A DNA stretch of 64,000 nt, from NCBI GenBank assembly GCA_005765155.1, contig VCCP01000001.1, forward strand, positions 1,922,001 to 1,986,000. The letters are read 5' to 3'. The notes under the pieces are model-generated. The model made no database searches and had not been told where the DNA came from. It saw only the letters and a list, made by a program, of their open reading frames with translations. The stretch comes from Zelopaecilomyces penicillatus (Eukaryota > Ascomycota > Sordariomycetes > Hypocreales > Pseudodiploosporaceae). This document shows, one piece after another, positions 13,388 to 23,775 of this stretch; positions within the stretch are counted from its first letter, which is position 1; the number at the start of each line of letters is the position of its first letter. The position numbers were made by a program, and so were the translations under genes.

Positions 13388-15874
13388 TTAGACTATCAGT
13401 TTCCGCTTGATCGGCTCTGGAAGCACCGCACCCCCGACCACAAGCTGCTGGTTCCTCCCCACTTTCTCGCCCATCTTCTTTAGCTTGTCGAGTAAATGAC
13501 TGCAGGCATGTTAGGCTAGATATTCTGTCTGACACGGGGCGCGGGCGACGGCGGAATTGTTCAACGAGATGATGAAAAGAATCATGCGCCGTTCCGCTTA
13601 GATCAGGCACATGTTTGGTGACGGGGCTGGACGGTGACGATAAAAGTGGTGGTGGTGTTAAGCATGGTGGCGAACGATGTGGGGAACTGGGGTTTTGCGA
13701 GTGGGCTAATGGGAATTTCTGAGTAGCATAGGTTGGGGGAGTTGTGATGGTAGTGGCAGAAATTTGGTGAACAAGAAAAGGACAAGGTGAGGAGGGGTGG
13801 GCGTACTTAATTGGTAATTGACCACGACTCTCGGACAAGGCAAGACTGAGTCTCTTCGCCTGTTGCTCATGATAATTGAAGTGCTCAAGAATACGTGCTT
13901 GAACCTGGTCCTCGTCTCCTCCTCGAACGATGTGATCACATCCCTCCTGATCACATGTCCAAGTGTTGTCTGGCCCCTTTGGCACTGTTGAGGGCATTTT
14001 TTCAGCTCGAATAAAAACCTTGATTTGGTCTCCAGTGGGCTGTGGGGTATCCGGCGCCTCTGAATGGCTTTGGGTAGTGGCCTTCGATGCATCATCCATA
14101 GCAGTGTCTTCCTCTCCCTCTGAAAAATAATGTGATCTCTTGAAGTCTCCTGTTTCGGGCTCTGATTCACTTTCACTTTCAGGAGCAACGAGAGGTCTTT
14201 TCTTGGAGGAGGTCACCGTTCGGAGACCAGATGTTTTGCCACCTCTTCGACCGGCTTGCTTGACTCCTTTACCACCTCGCCGAGGTGTGTCTGACATAAC
14301 ATCATCTTCATCTTCGAAGATATTGTCTTCTATAATTATAGGCGGCTTCACTGCGGCCGATTTCTTTTGCCTTGCAACTATGTGTATAGGGAAGTCTTGC
14401 GGTTTAAAGACGACTGGGTGAAACTCGGTATTGACCATTTCTTGGAGCCAATTATATATTTCATATTTCTCGTACGTTGCCTTGTCGAGAGCTTGCAAAA
14501 GCGCTGGGGCGTTGTAGTGCAGAACTTCTGCAGGCGGAATTTTATGACAGCCAGGTGTGCCGTCTTGATAGTTAGGAAACCTGTAGTCTCTGTATAGGCC
14601 ATTGAACACATTTGTTGTTGTAAGCTTGCTTTTATTGTTGGCGGCAGCGCTCTGTTGGATAACATCTAAGAATGCTCTGAGAACAGACTGATAGGCAGCA
14701 CCACCGTCGGGACTGGTATCTCCAGCTGCAACCAAAGTAACCGGTGAGCTTTTTGGTACAATAATTGTACTGACTTGATGGACGCGAGAAGTTGGATTTT
14801 GGCTTTTCGACTGTTGTGGTGGCAAAACAGGACCTGCATCTGGCTGCTCAACGCTGGTGCTCCTGGTGGCGGCTCCGGAAGATTTACCTCGTGTCGCAGA
14901 ACCGATTATTTCAACCGAAGGGGTGCGAGGATATGGTGGCGGATTCTTGAGTACTGATGCGATTTTGGCGGCCAGATCCTATGCGAGTTAGTGAGCCGCG
15001 GTGCCTTCTTTTGTGTGAGTATATAACATACCGCATGCTCACGCATGAACCATTTATAGAATCCAGTGCGTGTCCAGTCAATAGAAGCACCGTTCTCTTG
15101 TGCGAACTGACATATGAAAAAAGTAGCGTGTTCCTCGCATCTCTCTATTACTTCTTCCAATGTTGAACCGTCACCAACTCTTGTCACATACTACTCAATT
15201 AGAAGGCTTAGCTATTGCGCTGGATTTTGAAATCGGGGAGAATGGGGCAAAACGAACCTCGAGGAACGCTTGTGATATTGAAGCCATGTCGACCTTGCTA
15301 AGCAGTTTCTTGAATTTCTTTGAGTTGTATGTGTCCATAATGCTGTAATAGAGAGTTGTGGCCTCGCACATCTTGTTGTAAACTGGGCGGTACTTGACTG
15401 AAGGGCTGATTTCGTACCAGCCTCCCCGACCCGAAACCCATATCACAGGCCGTCCACCATCCGATTCGCCAATGGAGTATTTGATACTATGCTGGATTTC
15501 TATTGGCGCCGATGAGCGCACTCTTTTTATCACTGTTTTCCTTGTGTTAGAGAAGTTTCGCACAGCTGAGCGAAGGGAAACGGAGAAGACATTGGCTAGT
15601 TCAACTCACAATGTGACTTTTGTGACGGATCGTCTATGATGAGTAGACCTCGAACAATATAAGGCCCTTGAGCGCCAACATTGAGAGCATTCTCAAGCAC
15701 CTTGCCTTCCTTATCGTAAACTACAGCATCACGTAGCTCAAAGCTTGGCCAGGAATCCGAGGGCAGGTCCTTGGGGACGGACCGCACAACAGACGATTCT
15801 TTCAGCCAGTGAATCTCGCTTTCGGGTACTGTCTCCACGCTGGACGTAGATCCTCGACGTTTGCGTCCAGTCAT
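13388..15874 (-). CDS. RFTS (replication-foci targeting) domain protein without a methyltransferase domain; candidate DIM-7/Raf2-type factor
   Basis: Five exons on the minus strand, 15874-15610, 15532-15258, 15190-15032, 14978-13807 and 13499-13388, join in phase to about 660 aa. The first half matches the DNMT1 replication-foci domain pattern: SWPSFELRDAVVYDKEGK, LENALNVGAQGPYIVRGLL, then GRPVIWVSGRGGWYEI and YNKMCEATTLYYSIMDTY. After a helical middle (EYVTRVGDGSTLEEVIERCEE is split by an intron) come low-complexity basic/acidic segments (GRRGGK, ESESESEPE). Near residues 570-600 is a C2H2-like zinc-finger (TWTCDQEGCDHIV then H-x-N-Y-H). The C-terminus is a short basic helix ending KRKLIV. 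No cytosine methyltransferase motifs follow. Known relatives with this layout include fission-yeast Raf2, which acts in the Clr4 heterochromatin complex; Neurospora DIM-7 is its proposed counterpart. The assignment to that role is inference. The last exon is chosen over read-through because it restores a conserved-looking tail. Confidence 0.82.
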
Positions 15875-16694
15875 TGCAACGAAATAGAGCAAGAAACCAT
15901 CGGGGTTGCTTGCGATTTCTGACTCTCGGGGGACAAGGAAGAGCGATTGCTACTTGGTAAGTCGTGGGTTTGAGTCGCAGTTTCGAGTAGCGATACAGAT
16001 CTTGTAGGTTGGAGATTACTATAGCGAAGTCGCTTCCGTGCAACAAAAGTGTTGTGATATTGTCGAGGTAAATCGGGACTGGCGACTCGTCTGATTTCAG
16101 GAGTAGGTAATGATGAGGGTGAGTATGGGAAGTAAGGTACCCAGATGATGGCAGATGGCGGGGAGGCAGCTTTCGTCGCCGACTGACAATATGAATCTGG
16201 CTAGCAGTTAAACTCAACACGGACGGACGCGGTGGCCTGTCGCGTTCACAGCAAGCATGAGCCACTGTAAGTTACAGTGCGCCACTGCTGGCCGCTTCAT
16301 GGAGAGAGGGGCAAACTGGCGCTTAGTGGTATTCAGCGAGACCCTCACTGCGACTCAGCGGGGCGTCGTTCTCACTGGCGTTGTTATCGGTACATGTGGG
16401 TACAGCTGAGGACGGTAACAGCCAATTGATAACCGTTGATAACTGCTGCACCGCTGTAAAATATCAACTAATAATGCGCGCCAGCGGCCGATAAGCTGCG
16501 CAGCCCGACTTTTTTCCTCCTCTGCCTACTGCGTGGAGTTTGCTTGAACTGTAAAAGTGAACTTGGACTGGACATCGCATATCTCACAGTCCTTGCCAGA
16601 CAGCGCACTTTGACCCGCTTCAACTGCGGCCACTTCCATTATTCTCTTATGGTTCTGGCTTCTACTTCTTACCCGTCATAGTAGCCAGGTTCGC
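15875..16694. promoter_or_regulatory. Divergent promoter region of the RFTS and Pus4 genes
   Basis: 820 bp shared between oppositely transcribed genes. It contains several GATAA/GATAAC words around 16385-16495 (for example GATAACCGTTGATAACTGC) and pyrimidine-rich stretches close to each start. Which element drives which gene cannot be told from sequence. Confidence 0.5.
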
Positions 16695-18277
16695 ATGCGA
16701 CGGCCTCCCAAGGTGGTGTTGAGGATGGCGTCGGACATCGTCCGCGATGGCGTATTTGGTAGGCAAAAGCCAGCTCGTCTTCTACTCTAACCATACTGAC
16801 AAGATATGTGCTACTTTTAGCCATTAACAAGCCCCGAGGACAGAGTTCTGCTCAGATTGTGCGAGAGTGTCAGCAACATTTCAACCCGTCCGTCTTTTTC
16901 AAGCCTATGATCGATGCGGAGATAGCAAGACGGCTCAAGGAGTCCGGGGGTCAATTCTCGCGGCGCAAAGAACAAAAGAGGGCATCACAAGTCAAGATTG
17001 GTCATGGGGGGACTTTGGATCCTTTGGCTACAGGGGTTTTGATTCTTGCTCTTGGGTCAGCAACTAAAGTACTTTCGCAATTCCTCGACTGCTCAAAAAC
17101 GTACGAGACCGTTGTTGTTTTTGGCGCAAGCACCGATACCTATGACCGCGTTGGTCGCGTCTTGGCCAAACGCCCTTACGATCATATTACGAAGGAGATG
17201 GTACAGAAAGAAATCGAGGCCTTTAGAGGAAAGCAGATTCAGATCCCGCCTTTGTATTCAGCACTCAAGATGAATGGAAAACCGCTGTACGAATACGCTC
17301 GCGAGGGGAAGCCTATTCCTAGGGAAATCAAGGGAAGGGAGATAGAAGTTTTAGACATTGAGCTGGTTGAGTGGTATGAACCTGGCAAGCACAACCATCG
17401 ATGGCCAATTGAAGAGGCCGAGGCAGCTGAGCGTAACCTTGCGGAGCAGGTTTGGAGGGTCAAGAAGCAGCAGGAAACGTCCAAGTCCCTCACTCCCGAG
17501 GAGAAAGAGGAAGATGATCAAGCAGTCGCCGCGCACGAAAACTTCAAGCGCAGTTTTGAGCAGAGGCAAGACCAGTTGGTCAAGGACGCACCATCCAAAA
17601 AGCAAAGGTCATCAAAGCAACCTGCCATGATGTCTGGTGCGCTTGGGCAGCTACCACAGCCTGTGTATTCTTCGAGGGGTTCGAATCTGGTGCCCCCCGA
17701 GCAGGATGCGAGTACGCCGCCGCCGTGGAGTGACAAAGGACCCCCTGCTGCTAAGATCCGACTCAAGGTGACGTCGGGGTTCTATGTTCGAAGCTTCTGC
17801 CATGATTTGGGCACCAAACTTGGCTCAGCAGGCCTCATGGCTGAGCTGTGTCGTGTCAGTCAAAGCGACTTTACCGTTGGAGGGATCAATTGTCTTGAGT
17901 ACGATGACCTGGCCAAAGGGGAGGAGGTTTGGGGACCAAAGGTCGCCAACATGCTTGCGCGATGGAACGGGGAACCCGAGGGGCACTGGCCCGGTACTGA
18001 TACGTCGTCAAAGTCTGTATCCAAGCCTGTAGCATCGCCAGGCAAAGGTTCACCTAAGGCTCAGGACAGAAAGAAATCTAGTCCAAGCCATTCACCTATA
18101 CGGGCAGGACAAGCTGAGAAGCGGGCAAGATCTCCTTCTGGGGATGCAACCTCATCTCCTCCACGCAAAATCGCTGCCACTGCTTCCGAGGAGAGTTCAA
18201 AGCCATTATTGGGGGCAAGCAATGGCAGACCTGCCAAAGCTGACGATGAAAAGTCATGGAACGGCATTGAAGACTGA
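16695..18277 (+). CDS. PUS4: tRNA pseudouridine-55 synthase (TruB family, Pus4)
   Basis: Exon 1 (16695-16758) and exon 2 (16821-18277) give about 506 aa. The protein begins with the TruB-type core FAINKPRGQSSA. The catalytic motif GHGGTLDPLATGVL contains the essential aspartate (in GTLDP). Further TruB blocks are KTYETVVVFGASTDTYD, PLYSALKMNGKPLYEYAREG and, after an insertion, GFYVRSFCHDLGTKLG. The enzyme isomerises U55 in the T-loop of tRNAs in nucleus and mitochondria. About 120 residues rich in charged and Ser/Pro/Gln residues interrupt the fold between the KPLYEYAREG block and the YVRSF block. A disordered Ser/Pro/Lys tail of roughly 100 residues follows the catalytic domain. A second in-frame ATG at 16725 is an equally possible start. 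Identification is secure; start is not. Confidence 0.93.
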
Positions 18278-18852
18278 TGAGAACTATCATGTTGAGCATA
18301 CACTATATCATATCTAGGAGACGGCAGTTAGCGCTGGGAGCATGGAGTCAAAACACTGTCGAATTCGTCAACTTTAGTCCCAATGATGATCCCCCCCCTG
18401 CAGTAGCCACAACGGCCCAATTTATATACCTAGTCATTGGTATAGGGTCACTATAGATGAATGAGGGCCTGGGGAAACCAAAACATGAAAATCGACAGGT
18501 TCTTCATGGTAAACACTTGATAGATCGCCTAGCTATATGAAGTATCTTATTGCCAGTATCCACACGAATACCTTTTGGACCTTATGCTTTCAAGTTTCGT
18601 TTGAAACGACCAGGATCAGGGAAGGTGGCGAACTCATTGAATCAAGTTCTATTTATTAGGTGATTGAGCAACTGAGACAGCTTGTGTCCCAATATTCTAT
18701 ACTTCCACGGATATCAAATAACAATCCGTCCAAATCGCCGCTGTTCTCCGAGGTAGCCATAAGATTTATTAAAACAAGAGGAAATAGGCATAATATCATG
18801 ATATCATAAACAGCATGGAGTACACATGAGTTCCATACGAGTTGCACTGTCT
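18278..18852. other. Convergent 3' intergenic region (Pus4 / Sec2-like)
   Basis: 575 bp between converging genes. No frame with a recognisable product; it should hold the two 3' UTRs. Confidence 0.65.
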
Positions 18853-19596
18853 TCACCTTTCTTCAAGGAGGTTACGCACCCTCTCAATTCGATCCATGGC
18901 TACTTCCAGCCTATCCAGTCGTCTCTTTTTGTCCTCGTCACGTTTTTCTAGCTCACCAACTCGTTGCTCGAGTTTCGCACGTGCGCGGCGCTCGTCAGCA
19001 ACCATCTCATTTGCTTGCTCAAATAAAGCGGCACTCAGTTCTTCGACCTCTTTGCTTGTTGCACTGAGGCGACCTTCAGCAGCGCGGCGCAAGCCCTGCT
19101 CGCGGGACAGAGCCTCCATCAGATCCTCTGCCGTTGGCGAAGCCGGACCGGAGGTTGGAGATTGTACCAATGCTGCTCCAGGCGGAGAGGCCAGTGGGTT
19201 CGTAGCTCGAGACGACGATGCGATGACAGTGGCATCTGTGGCACGAAGTGTCGCTTGAGACTTGCGTGGATATACGAAGGCAGAAAGGCGGGTAGCGCCG
19301 GTCTGAAGGAACGAAGCCCGCGTCGGGCTCTGCACAGTTGAGGGATCAGGCTGGGCCCGCAGCTTAGACAGCTCGGCCTCGTACTCAGCCCACCGGCCCA
19401 CGGCAGCTGTGGCCTTCTGATTGAGCAGGCAGACCTGGGTTTCCAGCTCGGCGATGCGTGCCTGGGCCTCAAGCAGCTGGGTGGACGGTTGTTCGAGTGG
19501 AGAGATTGTATAACCACAACTGGGGCAGCATGAGGGGCTTTCTGGCAGAAGGGCGGTTGTGGTGCTGCTTGCGCTGATGACCATGGTGGACGACAT
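18853..19596 (-). CDS. Short Sec2-domain protein (Rab GDP/GTP exchange factor family)
   Basis: Single exon, 247 aa. The C-terminal half (about residues 160-247) is a long coiled coil with the Sec2 signature: RLSATSKEVEELSAALFEQANEMV, read as two short blocks (KEVEELSAALFEQ and ANEMVADERRA). A heptad-rich run ends in ERVRNLLEER. An earlier coiled coil covers about residues 40-80 (LLEAQARIAELETQV). Near residue 23 is a small CCPSCGY motif that might bind zinc. In yeast Sec2 activates Rab Sec4 on secretory vesicles; the GEF coiled coil is the part that matches here, while the long C-terminal targeting region of yeast Sec2 (over 700 aa in total) is absent. Filamentous fungi often have such short Sec2-only proteins. 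Function as a GEF is inferred from the domain. Confidence 0.8.
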   Translation of the reverse strand: MSSTMVISASSTTTALLPESPSCCPSCGYTISPLEQPSTQLLEAQARIAELETQVCLLNQKATAAVGRWAEYEAELSKLRAQPDPSTVQSPTRASFLQTGATRLSAFVYPRKSQATLRATDATVIASSSRATNPLASPPGAALVQSPTSGPASPTAEDLMEALSREQGLRRAAEGRLSATSKEVEELSAALFEQANEMVADERRARAKLEQRVGELEKRDEDKKRRLDRLEVAMDRIERVRNLLEER

Positions 19597-20927
19597 AGCT
19601 AATGAATCGTGATGACGGGCGTTTTAGTCGCAACACCCTGCGGGGGAGGGGTTTTGTCGCCAGATTTGAGCGAGCAAAAGCAGAACAAAGCTGCAGGAAG
19701 AAGAAATGCGAGATGCTTGGAGTGTTTGAATACCACAAGACAAGAAGGGTGGGATAAGAGCTGGCTTTAGGTTGGATGTCCGTGAGAAGTGGATGCTATG
19801 CCACCTTGAGACGGTCGTGCCTGGAGATCAATGGAGATCACTGGAGATCACTTGATGCGAGTCGCTGACGCCTGAAGCTATAATAGGCGTGGATGCATGA
19901 AAAGACCCTGGGGACCTGCCTGGACTGGAAGCTGGTGGGAGGGGCATCCCTTGTTAGGCTGTTAAGGCGCATTGTTACGGTCTTTCAAGTCTCTATTAGG
20001 GGGGCTTTGATCGGACTGACAGCCGCCTCCCGATATTCGATACAGCTAATATTACCTGTTTTTGGGTGCAAGTAGCCGATAATCTGACAGGCTAAGCCTT
20101 TAGAAAAGGGCTCCCACAATTCTATTCCTGGAGACACACGGATGCACTGACACAATCGCTGCGACTTGACAGCGTTTCAATCGTGCCAGGCCCAGGCGGG
20201 ACGCTGATTCAGTAAGTCAGGGACATAGTCTCACATCAATCAAATACACCCCCACGAGATTGGCCAGTGTCTCCTGCAACCAAATTTTACGAAAGCCCGG
20301 GGCGTCCCGAACAAAGAAAACAAGACAGAGAGATGATCAGGCGCCCAGATCTGACGCATTTCCTTAACTACCAGTGCGAACAAAGAGTTTGAGAATAGGG
20401 GGGTATCACGTTCATTGCGAACCAAGATCTATCTAGGTAGTTGGTCTGGACCAATTGCACACGCCAAGCTCTCTAGCAACATTGAAATTCCTCAAACGTC
20501 GCATCATTGAAAGGAAAGGACAGTTTTTGCCGTTAACCTTGATGCGAATAATCAAATGCCAATGTCGTAAGACTATAGAGATCCCAACATACGTCATCGC
20601 CAATTTGACGGAATCAACTGAAGAAAAAACGCTTCAGCTTTGAAGCCGTCATTGGCAGCTGCCCGCAATCTGTAACAAGTGTTGATCAAGACTCGAAAAT
20701 CTGCAAACTGAGAACTGGCGCGTTAAGCGCTGATCTCCGATATTTCCAAGGTCAGCAGATATGATGCTGCCCCAATACCCCATATGCCTTTGACTGGACT
20801 CCAGAGACGAACCATGGGCGCAGAGCAATTGTCCCGAGTTGGTTTGCGCAGTAATGACAGAGCTCGCAAACAGCGGTTGCAATTATTTGCTCTCTTGTAA
20901 ACTTTTATCCTTCAGAAGAGTCATTCT
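19597..20927. other. Intergenic region between Sec2-like and Csl4 genes
   Basis: 1.3 kb containing the promoter of the Sec2-like gene and the 3' end of the Csl4 gene. Apart from a threefold 10-bp repeat at 19821-19850 I see no structured element or gene. Confidence 0.65.
19821..19850. repeat. Three tandem copies of a 10-bp unit (TGGAGATCA)
   Basis: Three consecutive units, CTGGAGATCA, ATGGAGATCA and CTGGAGATCA, about 230 bp upstream of the Sec2-like start. The 10-bp spacing equals about one helical turn, so a protein could bind all copies on one face. Function is unknown. Confidence 0.85.
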
Positions 20928-21637
20928 TCAGCATGGCTTTGCCACCTTCCTTGGCTCAACTGCACCGGTTTCGGGATCCTTGAATTCTTTCCAGCTCGTC
21001 GGCACCATGTCATTGCCGGTTTCGCTAGTTGCCATTATGACGCCGAGCTCGTTGGACGCTGTCGAGAGGTAGTAGTTGGCTTGGTCACCCAATGAAATCT
21101 ATTGATTCTGCGTGTTAGCTATCATCCGCCTGTAAACTTTCCGTAGGGCAGCCAGGTATTTATCCAAAGCTTGGAACTCACCACTTGCGCGCGAACAATG
21201 TCACCAGGCTTGAAGGACTCATGTATCTTGACCTTGTCCTTCTCCGTCGCTCTCACGTCCTGAACTCGGATGACACCCTGCCATTCGGTCTGGAGCACAG
21301 TGCTGCCGACCTGTTGAATTACCACAATGGCCTGCTTTGGCATCAGACGGACCACCCGAGCAAGTACGATATTGTTGACATCCGGCAAAATTTCGCGCTT
21401 GCGGCCATGCCGTGCCACAGATATTGTTGCCAGATCATCGGGTGTAGGCGCAGTGATTTTATTTAATCGTTTGGCAGGGCCAGGCGCCTTGACCGGAGCT
21501 GTGACGGTGACTTTGCCCAAGAGCGACGACACTATGTTGCCTTGATAAACATGTGTACCCAGACCAGACGCATACTTGGTGATGGGGCCTAAAGCCATGC
21601 CCGGAAGAGCTATGGATGGAATCTCTTCAACAGCCAT
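20928..21637 (-). CDS. CSL4: RNA exosome cap subunit Csl4
   Basis: Two exons, 21637-21182 and 21098-20928, give 208 aa. The N-terminal domain has the Csl4 pattern (IALPGMALGPI, GTHVYQGNIVSSLLG). The central S1 RNA-binding domain spans about residues 85-150 (DVNNIVLARVVRLMPKQAIV, then WQGVIRVQDVRA and SFKPGDIVRAQVI). The last exon is the short C-terminal ribbon (QANYYLSTASNELGVI). Csl4 is one of three S1-type cap proteins of the nuclear and cytoplasmic RNA exosome. The C-terminal ribbon has only one cysteine, so it would not bind zinc as archaeal forms do; loss of these cysteines is common in fungi. The internal ATG is chosen as start because the upstream in-frame extension does not resemble Csl4. 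Confidence 0.93.
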
Positions 21638-23775
21638 GCTTGATCTAGGGTGGAAGCTCAATTGTTCTATCCGCCGCAGCTTGAATCGGTTGGTCGGTCG
21701 CTTGTTAACCACCAGGGAGCAATATGATGGCTGGGTCTTCGACTTTTTCGAACAAATCTCCAAGCCCACGGTTGTACGCTTGTGCTAATACAGTAATCGA
21801 TTCGAGAAGCAGGGTGTGGCTGCTTTGGTAATCACCTGTCCACGTGATCAAACCTGAGCCCCAGACATGACGACCTGGTTGATGGTCTGCTTCGTCATAA
21901 TTTAGAGATAGAAGAACGAATAATCTACTTTAGGTAACCATGAGAGACATGGATTTATCCAACTGTTTATGTTAAAATCAAACAAAAAAATTGTTATTCT
22001 CTCCATTTTTAGTTATAGTCATATGATGACACTTAGTAAACAGTCACCGCTCTAGAGCAAAACCTACAATAACTGGCCAAAATTCCTGTCGGCTAACTCC
22101 GGGTGGCTGCCGTGCGTTTCGGCTCCGAAGTGGGACGGAATAATCTTCCATGTCCAGGTTTAGAACAGTGAAAACAGTAATTTGGGAACTAGACTTCAGG
22201 GACAAACGGAGTCATAGAACGTAAAGTGTCACTGCAACCCGAAATCAAGTGGCAAGCAACAACGAATCCTGCTAAGCAAATGCGCATTACTGGCAGCAGC
22301 TTGGCATATGAAAATTGATCTCCAATGTTCGTACTCCGTACTTCAAACACGTAATGGAAAATTTGGTACATTATACATGGCCCGTGTGTTTACAAATGGC
22401 TGCATCCATTAGCTTCGCGAACGGAATTGCGAATGCCGTTCAGTACCCAAGTAACTAAGTAGATACTACTAGTAGCTTGTCATCCAAGGTCGTCAGACAT
22501 GCATTCAACTGTGCATATGTACGGTGACGATGCAACAACGGGTATGAAATGGTGGAACGAAACCACATGGTGGAGAGTTTTACCTAGGTATTAGCTCTCA
22601 ACATTGATATGCGTTATGACGGGTAATTCGGCCGACGTTTTTTTTTTATTAAAAAAAGAAAAACACATTCCAACGCACTTGACCTGCCATGTGGATTGGT
22701 TTTTATCTTTGAATAAATTCAATAAGCCTGGCATTCCGGGTACGTAATCCGGATTGTGGTTTTCAATGATCATTCTCCGCATGACAGGGCTGTTCAGCTC
22801 CACAGACAGCATTCTTGGATGGCGGCTCCTCGGTGCCGCATCGGCAGGCATCAAGCCCCCTTCCTTTGAGCCAGATCTGTATCTTAGATTATAGCACTGG
22901 GGTTACGTATTTGACGGTGACTCAATGAGGCTCTTGTGAGTACAATTACGCGTATTCGTTCTCGGTAGTTCGAGAGGGAAGCACGGATCATTGAGAAAAG
23001 CGCCAGGGTTATGAGAGTAAGCAGCTTCCGGTTGGATGAAGCGTGAAAGGTGCGGAGAAAAAAGCCTTCCTCAATCGTATCTTGGTGTACTGGCTGGTTT
23101 GTAATCGGAGTGCAGTTCTTTCCCCGACCTTCTGGCCTGGTGCTAGTCTCCATTCATCATGGCCGGCCGGTCCGGTGAACAGATAGGCCGCCTTTGTCTC
23201 GTCTGGCGGCTCCAGGATCTCGGCGGAGTTTGGCGCACTTTCGTGGACAGGGCGGGCTGGGACGGGGGTGTCTTGTCGCGTGTGCGTCGGTATGTGCGTG
23301 GCGTAGGAGGCAACATGGAATACTTAAAGAGTTAGCGACTGCTGGAAACATGCATGATGCTATCATTTTTGGGTCCTGTGAAGTTGACTGACTTGCAAAT
23401 GCTCGTGCAGAGCCACTCAGAAAGGCATTCCACTCCGCTTTTGTCGTGTACTGCGCTCCGATTCCCTTTCCCCCGTTTGTTTCATTAATCACCTTTCTGT
23501 TTGCTTGCTCCGAACCCAAACAGGTTCATCAGAGCTTGCCCGCTGTGTGCTTCAACACTGACAGACGACCCATCCACACCCATTTCCTTGGCATTGACGG
23601 CACCCACATCCAATGCGCGCTTGACGACCCATATTGCTGTTTGTTGCAAGATCTGTTATTGGGCATTCGCGCAAAATAGACGCTGTTCGCTGTTCGCTGT
23701 CAGCTCGTTGTCTCTTTGTGAACTTTTGTGGTGTTTCTTAATTTTATCTCTACCTCCCTGGTTGTGACCCCAGCC
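21638..23775. other. Divergent intergenic region (Csl4 / Yor1-like)
   Basis: 2.1 kb between divergent genes. It contains an A/T palindrome at about 22637-22665 and pyrimidine-rich sequence just before the transporter start (23440-23775). Frames here are short and featureless. No gene seen. Confidence 0.6.
22637..22665. repeat. Poly-T/poly-A inverted repeat
   Basis: A run of about 11 T, then ATT, then A-rich sequence can fold into a short A-T hairpin. It lies between divergent genes and may be only low-complexity DNA. Confidence 0.4.

Noticed and set aside
13377..13806. Read-through C-terminus of the RFTS gene past 13807
   Set aside because: A standard intron (GTACGC ... TGCAG, 13500-13806) fits, and the exon after it gives a helical basic end. 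The read-through translation is low-complexity Ser/Pro.
17687..17700. GGTTCGAATC word as a tRNA B box
   Set aside because: It lies inside the Pus4 coding region, and no A box or cloverleaf surrounds it.
22637..22665. Poly-T/poly-A hairpin as a transcription terminator
   Set aside because: Eukaryotic mRNA genes do not use such terminators and no RNA polymerase III gene is next to it.
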